Source: Paludibacter jiangxiensis (GTDB lineage Bacteria > Bacteroidota > Bacteroidia > Bacteroidales > Paludibacteraceae). Taken from it: a DNA stretch of 64,000 bases. The position numbers and the translations under genes are program-made. The notes beneath the pieces were generated by a model, which was not told where the DNA came from, ran no database searches, and saw only the letters and a program-made list of their open reading frames with translations. This document shows, one piece after another, positions 7,536 through 16,103 of the stretch. The stretch is taken from contig NZ_BDCR01000001.1 in assembly GCF_001618385.1 (NCBI RefSeq), positions 310,001 to 374,000 on the forward strand. The letters are read 5' to 3'. Positions within the stretch are counted from its first letter, which is position 1. Every line of letters begins with the position of its first letter.

Positions 7536-8338
7536 AGCATGCTATAGAAAATACGGAGCAAAAATTGATAGGCCCGGGATGGAATCCATGTTTTTGACAT
7601 TGCAAAACCCACCTGAAGGATATTCCCCACCTTATATCTGAATTTGGGGTGCTTACTGTTCACAATATGGAATACCACTTTCGCCAGGCGCTCCGGTTTC
7701 AATCCGTTTTGTTCCTCTTTCTCAATATTCTTGAGCGTTTTTTCAAACTGAGCACTATACTCTTTGCTTTTTTGAGTCGGCTCCGACAAAATGCGACTGG
7801 CAGTAAACCCTGTAGCAAAATCGCCCGGTTCGATAAGACACACCTTCACATTAAACGGTTTTACCTCCAGACTCAAAGCTTCGCTGTAACCTTCCACCGC
7901 GAATTTTGAAGCCGAATAGTAAGCCTGAAAAGGCAAACCCATCACACCACCCAATGAGCTCACATTAATGATCGTTCCACCTCCATTTTGGCGCATATGT
8001 GGCAACACGGCAGAACAAACATGCACAGTTCCCATAAAGTTGGTACGCATCTGCAAACGGATTTCATCGACAGAAGCCAGCTCTGCCGCACCGCCAATAC
8101 CCATACCTGCATTATTGACAACCACATCGATATGCCCTTGTTCCGCAATAACCTTTTCGATGGCCTGCTTTACCGAATCCGGATCCGTCACATCCATCTG
8201 AAGATGCTTCACCGATCCAGTTTCCGGCATCGCACGTCTTCCAGTGCCATACACAATCAATCCCCGTTCCGAAAGATATTCGGCACAGGCTTTTCCCAAA
8301 CCGGAAGTTGCCCCGGTAATCAAAATGACTTTTCCCAT
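7532..8338 (-). CDS. Short-chain dehydrogenase/reductase (SDR) oxidoreductase
   Basis: The 268-residue classical SDR has the N-terminal nucleotide-binding motif TGATSGLG (7-14), the structural NNAG motif, and the catalytic Ser (NVSS), Tyr and Lys (YYSASK). An Arg-rich stretch after the second beta strand (GTGRR) suggests NADP. The substrate cannot be told. It is a single gene ending head-to-head with reverse rubrerythrin, and the downstream protease gene on the same strand starts 49 bases before it and could be cotranscribed. No signal peptide. Confidence 0.85.
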   Translation of the reverse strand: MGKVILITGATSGLGKACAEYLSERGLIVYGTGRRAMPETGSVKHLQMDVTDPDSVKQAIEKVIAEQGHIDVVVNNAGMGIGGAAELASVDEIRLQMRTNFMGTVHVCSAVLPHMRQNGGGTIINVSSLGGVMGLPFQAYYSASKFAVEGYSEALSLEVKPFNVKVCLIEPGDFATGFTASRILSEPTQKSKEYSAQFEKTLKNIEKEEQNGLKPERLAKVVFHIVNSKHPKFRYKVGNILQVGFAMSKTWIPSRAYQFLLRIFYSML

Positions 8339-8386
8339 TGTATAAATTTATTTGTGTTTTATATTCGCAATTGCATGTTTTTCAAA

Positions 8387-9997
8387 TTATTGCTTCACAA
8401 GCTTATAAACCTCAGAAGATTGAGATCCAACCACCGATAGCAAATAAAAGCCGGAAGGAAGAGCTGCTGTTCCTATTTTTGAAGGCACAGCCTGCAACTG
8501 CCATTCGGCCAACTTCTGCCCAGTCTGCGTATATAGTGTTACAATTGCAGGCATCTTTACCCTGGAAAGGCGGTCTATCTTCAAAGCTTCATCTGTAAAA
8601 TAGACAATTCCCTTATTTTTGTCAGACAAGGAATTCGGGTCCGGACTCACAAACTTGTTTTTATAAATAGCATAAACATCAGGGATTCCATATCCGAGTA
8701 TATTATCAGGAGCTGTATACATGGACGAATATTGCTTGAAAAAATTAATGATCTGCATGTTATTATAGGACGGCAAAGCCTCCCACACGCAAGCAACCAA
8801 TCCTGCCATAATGGGGGATGCAAAAGAAGTCCCATTGTTGGTAGCAATAGTATTTGCCGAAGTTGCAATCACAGCATGATAGCCAACCGCACACACATCG
8901 GGTTTAATTCTACCATCAGCAGTAGAGCCATAACCGCTAAAAGATGCATGAGATCCGTTGTAATCGACAGCACCAACCGTAAGAATTGAATCCGCATCAG
9001 CAGGAACAGAGATGTAATGCCACAATTTATTCCCTTCGTTACCGGCAGAATTTACAACAATTATTCCTTTTCGAGCTGCCATGGTTGCAGCAATCGAAGC
9101 CCTTGATGTTTTGCCATTAAGTGACTGGTAAGTATAATCCATTCCTGAATTATCAAACTGAGTGTAACCTAATGAAGAATTCACCACATCCACACCAACG
9201 CTATCTGCAAACTCCAACCCGGCAACCCAATTATCCGGCTCCACGAGATATTCCGAAGGAGAATATTCGGTACGAATAAGCCAGTAAGATGCATCAGGAG
9301 CAGTACCAATCATGATGTCGGGCTGGTTGGCAGCCATTGTTGAGAGTACGTTTGTTCCATGAAATTCAGTATTGGCAAAAAAAGGAACAGATGGATCGGC
9401 AAAATCTTTTATACCCAACAACCGTCCCTGCAATCGCAAACTATCAAACACCGAAATCTGGTCAGTTTTATAAAATCCTGCATCCAACACACCAATCACC
9501 ATCCCTTTACCCCGGAATCCCTCGGCATGTAATTTCCGCCCGTTATGCATATCTATTTGCTGATTAGCAGTTCCGTAAACATCGTTGATCATCGAAGACA
9601 TCTCCGGCATCTTAGAAGGAGGCGGCGATGTATATCCTACCGGAGTAAGTGTCAGTTCCACTTTTTTCACGAATGGCAACGCCCTGAAAGTCGAGAGCAA
9701 AGAGGTATCCGGCAAAATTACCGTAATACCGTTCAACCAACGACTCGAGGATTTCAGCACTGCTCCTTTTTGCAAAACAGACTTAACATACACGTGACTC
9801 ACCGGCAAATCAGTAGAATCTACAGTAAGATGCTGTCTGGTTCGCCGTATAATCGACTTAGACGACAAGTAAGCTGATGGGTTGGATAATGAGCCGGAGG
9901 TTCCTTTCTTGTTCGCAAACTGTATCCAGCAATTGTATTGAGCTGTAACAGTTAAAAAAAGACCGAATAGTGACAAGAATAGAAGAGCCCGTTTCAT
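8387..9997 (-). CDS. Secreted subtilisin-like serine protease (S8) with T9SS-type C-terminal domain
   Basis: The 536-residue protein has a signal peptide ending near TVTAQ (residues 1-20), a pro-region (about 21-140), and an S8 catalytic domain with Asp172 (VLDAGF), His213 (FHGTN), oxyanion Asn320 (SAGNEG) and Ser391 (GTSFASP). The last 80 residues (ALKIDRL to KLVKQ) form a small beta domain containing TGQKL and PSGFYLLSV, typical of type IX secretion sorting domains. It is therefore predicted to be exported to the surface or medium. The ATG at 9997 is preferred; one at 10015 would be almost leaderless given the -7 box (TATCTTTG) at 10023-10030. Confidence 0.88.
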   Translation of the reverse strand: MKRALLFLSLFGLFLTVTAQYNCWIQFANKKGTSGSLSNPSAYLSSKSIIRRTRQHLTVDSTDLPVSHVYVKSVLQKGAVLKSSSRWLNGITVILPDTSLLSTFRALPFVKKVELTLTPVGYTSPPPSKMPEMSSMINDVYGTANQQIDMHNGRKLHAEGFRGKGMVIGVLDAGFYKTDQISVFDSLRLQGRLLGIKDFADPSVPFFANTEFHGTNVLSTMAANQPDIMIGTAPDASYWLIRTEYSPSEYLVEPDNWVAGLEFADSVGVDVVNSSLGYTQFDNSGMDYTYQSLNGKTSRASIAATMAARKGIIVVNSAGNEGNKLWHYISVPADADSILTVGAVDYNGSHASFSGYGSTADGRIKPDVCAVGYHAVIATSANTIATNNGTSFASPIMAGLVACVWEALPSYNNMQIINFFKQYSSMYTAPDNILGYGIPDVYAIYKNKFVSPDPNSLSDKNKGIVYFTDEALKIDRLSRVKMPAIVTLYTQTGQKLAEWQLQAVPSKIGTAALPSGFYLLSVVGSQSSEVYKLVKQ

Positions 9998-10022
9998 TAG
10001 TTGCTGTTTTTGCATTTATTTG

Positions 10023-10030
10023 CAAAGATA
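10023..10030 (-). promoter_or_regulatory. Probable -7 box of the protease promoter
   Basis: TATCTTTG on the minus strand, 26 bases from the preferred ATG. No clear -33 TTTG at the right distance. Confidence 0.45.
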
Positions 10031-10235
10031 CACTCTTTGTACAAAAACACCACGCCGCGAGCAACATTCTCTCATTTTCATCATGCAAATCTTGACTTAC
10101 TTTCGTGTACTAAATAATGTTAATAGTGATACCAAAGCAATTTATCGATACTATATTTGTTAATGAAATTTGAATCATAAGACCACAATTTCGACACAAC
10201 GCCACCACCAACAAAAACCACAATAACAACAAATT

Positions 10236-11435
10236 ATGCAAACAGCAATCATTGTAGGCGGTAACTTTGCCGGTATCACTACCGCTTTAGAACTAAAACG
10301 CAAAGGAGGCAAAGAGTTCAGGGTAATCGTCATTGACAGAAGTTCACAATTTGTCTTTATGCCTTCATTGGTTTGGGTTCCTTTTAAACGACGCGAAATC
10401 AAAGACATCACCTTGTCGCGCGTAGAGATATTGACACGACACGATGTTGAATTTGTTTTGGCAGAAGCACAACAGGTCGATCCGAATGCACAAATCGTAA
10501 AAACGTCCGCCGGCAACTTCAATTACGACCAACTGGTTATATGCACCGGACCGAAAGTAAATTACAACATTGCACCGGGCGTGGCCGAATTCACACACTA
10601 TATCGGCACTCCATCGGGAGCAATGAAGACACGTCAGTCACTGGAAGAGTTCAAAAAGAATCCCGGGCCGGTAGTTATCGGAGCCACGCAAAGCGCCGGA
10701 TGCATGGGGGCTGGATACGAATTCTTATTCAACTTTGAAAAATGGTGCCGCGAACAAAAAATCCGCGACAAGGTGGATATTCATTGGATCACTCCCGAAC
10801 ATTACCTCGGACACTTCGGGATGGATGGTATGACGGGCGGTCAAACCTTGTTCAAGACCTTTTTCAAACTCTTCAACATGCACGTCCACACAGAAGTCGC
10901 TATCGACAAAGTGGACGCAGAAAACGTTTATCTGAACGACGGAACGGTGCTTCCGTACAAGTTTTCGATGCTGATGCCTCAATTCATCGGCGACGATTTC
11001 GTAAGCAACAGTCCGGAATTGAAAGCAACACCAACCGGATTCATCCCAGTGGGCAACGATTACCGCCATCCCGATTTTCCAAATATTTGGGCGGCAGGCA
11101 TTGCAGTTAGCTTCCCTATTCCGTGGCATGCCGGAAAGGTTCCATTTGTTGCCCCCAAAACGGGATTTCCAAGCGACATTACCGGAAAAGTGGTTGCTGA
11201 AAATATTATGAGAGTTCTAAAAGGGAAAGAGCTCAAACAAAAGTATTGGGGCGACATTCCGGCACTCTGCATTATGGATGCGGGCAAAAAAGAAGTTCTC
11301 ATTGTTGGCAACCGGCTTTTCAAACCCCGCGCCATTGCCATCATGATGCCCAACCTGCTGTACGATTTCAGCAAGGTTCTGTTTGAAAAATATTTCCTCT
11401 GGAAGACGAAAAAAGGATACGCATTCTTTCCGTGA
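10236..11435 (+). CDS. Sulfide:quinone oxidoreductase-like flavoprotein
   Basis: The 399-residue FAD protein begins with a dinucleotide-binding motif (VGGNFAGI) and aligns in layout with the SQR/flavocytochrome c sulfide dehydrogenase family. Cysteines C156 (SAGCMGAG) and C345 (PALCIMDAG) sit where the pair that carries the sulfur chain is found in SQR. The third SQR cysteine is not seen. The C-terminus is amphipathic and aromatic (YFLWKTKKGYAFF), suiting a monotopic membrane anchor. It would oxidise sulfide and pass electrons to quinone, but related proteins have other roles. A possible -7 box TATATTTG lies at 10152-10159. It has a strong terminator of its own. Confidence 0.75.
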   Translation: MQTAIIVGGNFAGITTALELKRKGGKEFRVIVIDRSSQFVFMPSLVWVPFKRREIKDITLSRVEILTRHDVEFVLAEAQQVDPNAQIVKTSAGNFNYDQLVICTGPKVNYNIAPGVAEFTHYIGTPSGAMKTRQSLEEFKKNPGPVVIGATQSAGCMGAGYEFLFNFEKWCREQKIRDKVDIHWITPEHYLGHFGMDGMTGGQTLFKTFFKLFNMHVHTEVAIDKVDAENVYLNDGTVLPYKFSMLMPQFIGDDFVSNSPELKATPTGFIPVGNDYRHPDFPNIWAAGIAVSFPIPWHAGKVPFVAPKTGFPSDITGKVVAENIMRVLKGKELKQKYWGDIPALCIMDAGKKEVLIVGNRLFKPRAIAIMMPNLLYDFSKVLFEKYFLWKTKKGYAFFP

Positions 11436-11451
11436 AAAATCTCTTACTCTC

Positions 11452-11494
11452 AAAAGGCTTCTGTACTATTTATACAGAAGCCTTTTACTTTTTC
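11452..11494 (+). terminator. Terminator after SQR-like gene
   Basis: A perfect 14-bp stem (11452-11465 with 11473-11486) around a 7-base loop is followed by ACTTTTTC. Confidence 0.9.
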
Positions 11495-11558
11495 ATGCCG
11501 GAATCAATTGATTCCAACAGCACTAATTTTGCACAAGAGAGAGAATAATCCAATCGTC

Positions 11559-12206
11559 ATGCAGGCATCCGATACGCATATCTACAAAGCCCAGAGGCAA
11601 ATTCTTGCGAACAACCTAAAAACCAAAGGCATTACCGACAAACGGGTACTGGAGGCAATCCGGCAGGTACCGCGCCATGCTTTTATGGACGAACGCTATA
11701 TTCGCTTTGCCTACCAGGACGATGCCTTTCCAATAGCTGCCGGACAAACCATTTCGCAGCCTTACACGGTAGCTTTTCAGACGCAACTTTTGGACATTCA
11801 AAAAGATGACAAGGTGCTTGAAATAGGCACCGGATCAGGATATCAATGCGCGGTACTTCTGGAAATAACCTCATCGGTCTTTTCTATCGAGCGTCAGGAA
11901 ATATTGTACGAATCAGCCTTCAAACGATTGAAAGAGCTGGGTTATTCACCACATCTCCGCTATGGCGACGGACATGAAGGATGGCCGGAAGAAGCTCCTT
12001 TCGATAAGATTTTGATCACTGCAGCAGCGCATGAAATACCACCCCGACTGCTGGAACAACTGACAATCGGAGGAAAGCTGGTGATGCCTGTAGGTGGTGC
12101 CAATACACAAAAAATGACTCTGGTCGAAAAAATCTCCGACACAGAGTCTATTTTCAGCGAACACGGTGGTTTTGTGTTCGTGCCACTTCTCAAAGGTAAA
12201 GTATAA
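11559..12206 (+). CDS. pcm: Protein-L-isoaspartate O-methyltransferase
   Basis: This SAM-dependent enzyme methylates isoaspartyl residues in damaged proteins so that they can revert to aspartate. The 215-residue protein has the family segments VPRHAFM, the active-site stretch GQTISQPY, the SAM-binding motif VLEIGTGSGYQ, and the late motif GGKLVMPVG. The ATG at 11559 fits the start of homology (about 215 residues is normal); an upstream in-frame ATG at 11508 adds 17 residues with no match and lies before a -7-like TAATTTTG (11524-11531). It is a single gene converging on ahpF. Confidence 0.93.
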   Translation: MQASDTHIYKAQRQILANNLKTKGITDKRVLEAIRQVPRHAFMDERYIRFAYQDDAFPIAAGQTISQPYTVAFQTQLLDIQKDDKVLEIGTGSGYQCAVLLEITSSVFSIERQEILYESAFKRLKELGYSPHLRYGDGHEGWPEEAPFDKILITAAAHEIPPRLLEQLTIGGKLVMPVGGANTQKMTLVEKISDTESIFSEHGGFVFVPLLKGKV

Positions 12207-12256
12207 AACACACAATCTTTAATACATAACAGTCTCTCTATTTCTCTCTTCTAAAC

Positions 12257-13807
12257 TTAGCGCAACTTATCTTTCAATTTATCTTCAAAAGCCGACAAAG
12301 CCGCTTTCGAACCTTCACCCATAGCAATCACAATTTGTTTGAACGGCACCACCGACACATCTCCGGCAGCATAAACACCCGGAATATTGGTACGACAATG
12401 AGCATCCACCTCTATTTCACCCGTCGGACTCAACGGTACCAATCCTTTTACGATGTCACTGTTGGCCTTCAATCCGATCTGAACAAAAATACCATCGACA
12501 CCCAGCGATTCTATTTCGCCGGAGCCACGGTGTTTGAACGTCAAACCGGTAACTTTTGTACCATCACCCTCCACCGAGAGTGTCTGTGCGGCGGTAATAA
12601 TTTTCACATTGGCAATGGTTTTCAACTTTTCCTGCAACACCTCGTCGCCTTTCAATTCATCAGCAAATTCGAGCAACGTAACATCTGTTGCGATAGCCGA
12701 AAGATCGATGGCTGCTTCGAGTCCGGAATTTCCGCCTCCGACAACGGCAACCTTTTTCCCTTTGTAGAACGGACCGTCGCAATGCGCACAGAACGCCACG
12801 CCTGATCCGATATACTGACTCTCGCCCGGCACATTCAGTTTTCGCCAACTTGCTCCGGTAGCAATAATCAACGCTGGTGTTTTTAAGGTTTCACCAAGAG
12901 ACGTTTTGACTAACTTTTCTCCATTTTCAACAACGACCTCGGTTATTTTTCGGTTTTCCAGCACATCAACCGGATAGGCCAAAAGGTGCTCTTTCAGGTT
13001 TGCCGCCAATACGTTTCCGGTTGTTTGGGGTACGGAAATAAGATTTTCAATCCCTACTGTTTCGGTCACCTGACCACCCATGCGATCGGCAACAACAGCC
13101 ACCTTCAACCCTTTTCGTGCCGAATAGATGGCTGCCGACACACCGGCTGGACCACCGCCCGCTATCACCACGTCGTAATCAACCACTGCGGACGACGATT
13201 CCTGCACAGAACCGACAGCCTCCTCTATTTTCGACAAAAGCTCTCCTAAATTAGAGCGCCCCACATGCAACAATTCATCGTTCAGATAGACGGAAGGTAC
13301 TGCCTGAATATTGAGCTTTTCCACTTCGCTTTGATGAATGCCTCCGTCAACAATTTCGTGTTTGATCGCCGGATTCAAAATTGCCATCACATTTAGTGCC
13401 TGTACCACATCGGGACAGTTTGTACAGGTCAGAGAGATGTAGCTCTTTAAGTGGATTTCTCCTTTAAGATTCTGAATTCGCTGTTCGATCAGGGCATCGG
13501 GAAGATTTTTGCCCAAACCATCCAAATTGAGCACCGCCAACAACAACGAACTGAATTCGTGACCGTTCGGAACCGCCCTGAACACAAAAGAGGAGGGTAT
13601 TCCGTTTTTCACAACGGTAAATTTCAAATCGTCGCCGGGAAGTATTTCACATTTGGTATTATCGGAGCAGGAAGCCACCTCTTCCAACAGATCGACAAGT
13701 TCATTGTGGGAAGGATGTGACGGACTGACCTCTGCCCGAAAAACGAAATCGGATTTCAGGGTTCCGAAAAGGGAGCGAATCTGATCTTTTAAGCCTTGTT
13801 CTAACAT
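12257..13807 (-). CDS. ahpF: Alkyl hydroperoxide reductase subunit F
   Basis: This flavoprotein passes electrons from NADH to AhpC. The 516-residue protein has an N-terminal pair of thioredoxin folds with a redox CTNC (LTCTNCPDV), a linker, and a thioredoxin-reductase-like module. That module has an FAD motif (GGGPAG), the catalytic CAHC (VAFCAHCDGP), an NAD motif (GGGNSGLEAA) and a terminal YAAGDV segment. Length and order are those of E. coli AhpF. It lies 66 bases after ahpC on the same strand and is expected to share its promoter and OxyR control. Confidence 0.96.
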   Translation of the reverse strand: MLEQGLKDQIRSLFGTLKSDFVFRAEVSPSHPSHNELVDLLEEVASCSDNTKCEILPGDDLKFTVVKNGIPSSFVFRAVPNGHEFSSLLLAVLNLDGLGKNLPDALIEQRIQNLKGEIHLKSYISLTCTNCPDVVQALNVMAILNPAIKHEIVDGGIHQSEVEKLNIQAVPSVYLNDELLHVGRSNLGELLSKIEEAVGSVQESSSAVVDYDVVIAGGGPAGVSAAIYSARKGLKVAVVADRMGGQVTETVGIENLISVPQTTGNVLAANLKEHLLAYPVDVLENRKITEVVVENGEKLVKTSLGETLKTPALIIATGASWRKLNVPGESQYIGSGVAFCAHCDGPFYKGKKVAVVGGGNSGLEAAIDLSAIATDVTLLEFADELKGDEVLQEKLKTIANVKIITAAQTLSVEGDGTKVTGLTFKHRGSGEIESLGVDGIFVQIGLKANSDIVKGLVPLSPTGEIEVDAHCRTNIPGVYAAGDVSVVPFKQIVIAMGEGSKAALSAFEDKLKDKLR

Positions 13808-13873
13808 AACAATTGAAAGTTAACGGGGAGAACCGACAAGCAGCTCTCCCCGGGAGAATATATAAAGGAATTG

Positions 13874-14437
13874 TTAGATTTTCCCAACCAAATCGATGCT
13901 GGGTTTCAATGTTTCATCGCCTTGTTTCCATTTTGCAGGACAAACATCAGCGGGGTGAGCGGCAACAAACTGCAACGCCTGCAAGCGACGGAGGAGTTCG
14001 TCGGCATTACGTCCGATATTGCCCGCAACCACTTCGTAAGCCACAATTTCGCCCTGAGGATTCACCACAAAAGTTCCACGTTCGGCAAGACCGGCCTCTT
14101 CAATCATCACATCGAAGCCACGAGACAAAACGCCGGTAGGATCGGCCAACATCGGGTATTTAATTTTTTTAATAGTAGCAGATGCGTCGTGCCATGCTTT
14201 GTGAACGAAATGGGTATCGGTTGATACGGAATAAATCTCAGCACCGGCAGCCTGAAAATCGGCATATTTACCGGCAAGGTCTTCCAGTTCGGTAGGACAA
14301 ACGAAAGTAAAGTCGGCGGGATAGAAGAAAAATACGGACCATTTACCCAGTACATCCTGTTTTGTTACTTCTTTAAAGCTATCGTTTACGTAAGCCTGTA
14401 CTTTGAAATCTACGATTTGTTTTCCAATTTGTGACAT
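13874..14437 (-). CDS. ahpC: Peroxiredoxin AhpC
   Basis: A typical 2-Cys peroxiredoxin of 187 residues that reduces hydrogen peroxide and organic hydroperoxides in the cytoplasm. The peroxidatic C47 lies in the FTFVCPTE motif and the resolving C166 in VCPAKW; the GGLG/YF-type sensitivity features of eukaryotic enzymes are absent. It is the first gene of the ahpCF operon, has a consensus promoter upstream, and is divergent from oxyR. Confidence 0.96.
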   Translation of the reverse strand: MSQIGKQIVDFKVQAYVNDSFKEVTKQDVLGKWSVFFFYPADFTFVCPTELEDLAGKYADFQAAGAEIYSVSTDTHFVHKAWHDASATIKKIKYPMLADPTGVLSRGFDVMIEEAGLAERGTFVVNPQGEIVAYEVVAGNIGRNADELLRRLQALQFVAAHPADVCPAKWKQGDETLKPSIDLVGKI

Positions 14438-14495
14438 AGTAGTAATTTTTATGTGTTTATGAATTTTATATTGCTATTCATTGTTATTTCTGATG

Positions 14496-14527
14496 CAAAG
14501 TTATGGCGCCAAAACCCATAAGTCAAA
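14496..14527 (-). promoter_or_regulatory. ahpC promoter
   Basis: On the minus strand TTTG (14524-14527), 20 bases, then TAACTTTG (14496-14503): a full consensus match giving a leader of about 50 bases. OxyR would be expected to bind just upstream (about 14528-14565), but no clear ATAG-type OxyR pattern could be assigned by eye. Confidence 0.72.
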
Positions 14528-14563
14528 CAGATAATTTCTATACATTTATTGATAAATTCTATA

Positions 14564-14571
14564 TATCTTTG
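14564..14571 (+). promoter_or_regulatory. Probable -7 box of oxyR promoter
   Basis: TATCTTTG on the plus strand. Transcription from here would give a leader of about 138 bases that contains the long inverted repeat described separately. Confidence 0.5.
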
Positions 14572-14583
14572 TAGTAAGTCAGC

Positions 14584-14687
14584 ACACGGAAGACACAGAT
14601 TAGACGGAAGGTCACATCCAATTATTTGCATAGAACGTTGATGATGTTTAGTTCAGTGTTATTCTGTATTATCCGTGTCTTCCGTGT
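14584..14687. repeat. Spaced 13-bp inverted repeat in the oxyR leader
   Basis: ACACGGAAGACAC at 14584-14596 is exactly complementary to GTGTCTTCCGTGT at 14675-14687, 78 bases apart. With one mismatch the pairing continues inward by several bases. The second arm ends 28 bases before the oxyR ATG. It may be a leader RNA structure or the ends of a small mobile palindromic element. Confidence 0.65.
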
Positions 14688-14715
14688 ACCTGTTTATACC
14701 TAAAACACAACAACA

Positions 14716-15639
14716 ATGACTTTACAACAACTGGAGTATATTCTGGCATTAGATAAGACCCGTCATTTTGTACGGGCAGCGGAGATGTGTTCTGTTACGC
14801 AACCAACGCTGAGCACCATGGTTCAGAAACTGGAGGATGAACTGGGCTGCCTCATTTTCGACCGTTCGGTGCAGCCCATCGAACCGACCGAAGCCGGCAA
14901 GCAAATCCTGCAACAGGCACAAATCATCCTTTTCAATATACGGCAACTGAAAGAGCATGTCGTATCTATGAAAGGTGGATTAACGGGCTCCCTCTCGTTA
15001 GCCATGATCCCGACGGTGGCGCCTTACCTGTTGCCGAAATTCATAGCTGCGTTCAAAAAAAATTATCCAGAAATATCACTTCAGGTAACAGAATTGCGCA
15101 CCGAAACGATCATTGAAAAATTGAATTCAGCCGAAATCGACATGGCCATTCTGGCTACGCCGCTCAACAACTCAAAAATTCTGGAGGTGCCGCTTTACTA
15201 CGAGAAATTTGTAGCGTACATTTCGCCCGGTGATCCGATTTATTGCAAACAAGAGCTGACGCCAAACGATATGCCGACCGAAAATCTTTGGGTATTGGAA
15301 GAGGGACACTGCCTGCGCAATCAGGTGCTCAATTTTTGCGACCACAAAGTGCATACCTCCTCCATCGAGGCCGGTAGCATCGACACACTGGTGAAAATTG
15401 TAGACATCAACTGCGGTTATACGATTATTCCCGAACTACACATCGACTTTCTGACAGAAGAACAAAAGAAGAACCTGCGCCCGATAGTGCGTCCCGAAGC
15501 AACCCGCGAAATCTCGATGATTATCCGCCACGACTATGTGCGCGAAGGACTGATGAATGCCGTAGCCGACAGCATCAAACAGGTAATTCCGGCTCACATG
15601 CTCGACGAGCGACTGAAAAAATTTGCGATAAAATTGTAA
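14716..15639 (+). CDS. oxyR: Hydrogen-peroxide-inducible regulator OxyR (LysR family)
   Basis: The 307-residue LysR-type regulator has an N-terminal winged helix (MTLQQLEYILALDK, with the recognition region VTQPTLSTMVQKLE) and a periplasmic-binding-protein-like sensor domain. The two cysteines that form the peroxide-sensing disulfide in E. coli OxyR, C199 and C208, are at exactly those positions here in the motif EEGHCLRNQ and NFC. It is transcribed divergently from ahpCF, its expected target, across 278 bases. Confidence 0.96.
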   Translation: MTLQQLEYILALDKTRHFVRAAEMCSVTQPTLSTMVQKLEDELGCLIFDRSVQPIEPTEAGKQILQQAQIILFNIRQLKEHVVSMKGGLTGSLSLAMIPTVAPYLLPKFIAAFKKNYPEISLQVTELRTETIIEKLNSAEIDMAILATPLNNSKILEVPLYYEKFVAYISPGDPIYCKQELTPNDMPTENLWVLEEGHCLRNQVLNFCDHKVHTSSIEAGSIDTLVKIVDINCGYTIIPELHIDFLTEEQKKNLRPIVRPEATREISMIIRHDYVREGLMNAVADSIKQVIPAHMLDERLKKFAIKL

Positions 15640-15671
15640 AACAGCAGGAACATTAGGATCCGCACAAAAAC

Positions 15672-15710
15672 AGAGGCTGCCTCAAGTGTTATTTTGAGGC
15701 AGCCTCTTTG
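15672..15710. terminator. Bidirectional terminator after oxyR
   Basis: A perfect 14-bp stem (15672-15685 with 15694-15707). It is flanked by T-rich sequence on the right and A-rich sequence on the left, so it can end both oxyR and the convergent small gene. Confidence 0.9.
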
Positions 15711-15737
15711 CTCTTTAGATTAGGTTTTACCTTCTTC

Positions 15738-16097
15738 TTATAAAGGAAGTTGATCCAAATATCTGTTTTTAATGGTCGTTCTAACGATCAGCCGATACTT
15801 TGCATATTGAGATGCCGAAAGGATATTTGCTGCATCCTTAAAATTATAGTGCAATGCCTTGGCATAGGCTATCGGATCCCCCGACTTTTCGGCACGTTCC
15901 AATTGGATTTGCGTTGTTTCAAGAACACTTTTCAAATCAGCAGCCTGATTGTCCGTCACGTTTAGATAGGCAGACAAACGCCCAAACACTGTTTCGTTAT
16001 TAATGGTATTAATAACCCCACTTTCAACACGGTTAATAGCTTGACTTGAAGCTACACATGCGACCATAATCACTAAAGCTAACACAATCTTTTTCAT
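15738..16097 (-). CDS. Small secreted protein of unknown function
   Basis: The 119-residue product has a clear signal peptide (MKKIVLALVIMVACVASSQA) and a mature part of about 100 residues that looks all-helical. I do not recognise the family. The mature part contains no cysteine and no metal motif. An ATG two codons upstream (16103) is an equally possible start. It has a terminator on its downstream side shared with oxyR and no near neighbour on the same strand, so it is probably monocistronic. A periplasmic location is expected. Confidence 0.7.
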   Translation of the reverse strand: MKKIVLALVIMVACVASSQAINRVESGVINTINNETVFGRLSAYLNVTDNQAADLKSVLETTQIQLERAEKSGDPIAYAKALHYNFKDAANILSASQYAKYRLIVRTTIKNRYLDQLPL

Positions 16098-16103
16098 AAT
16101 CAA

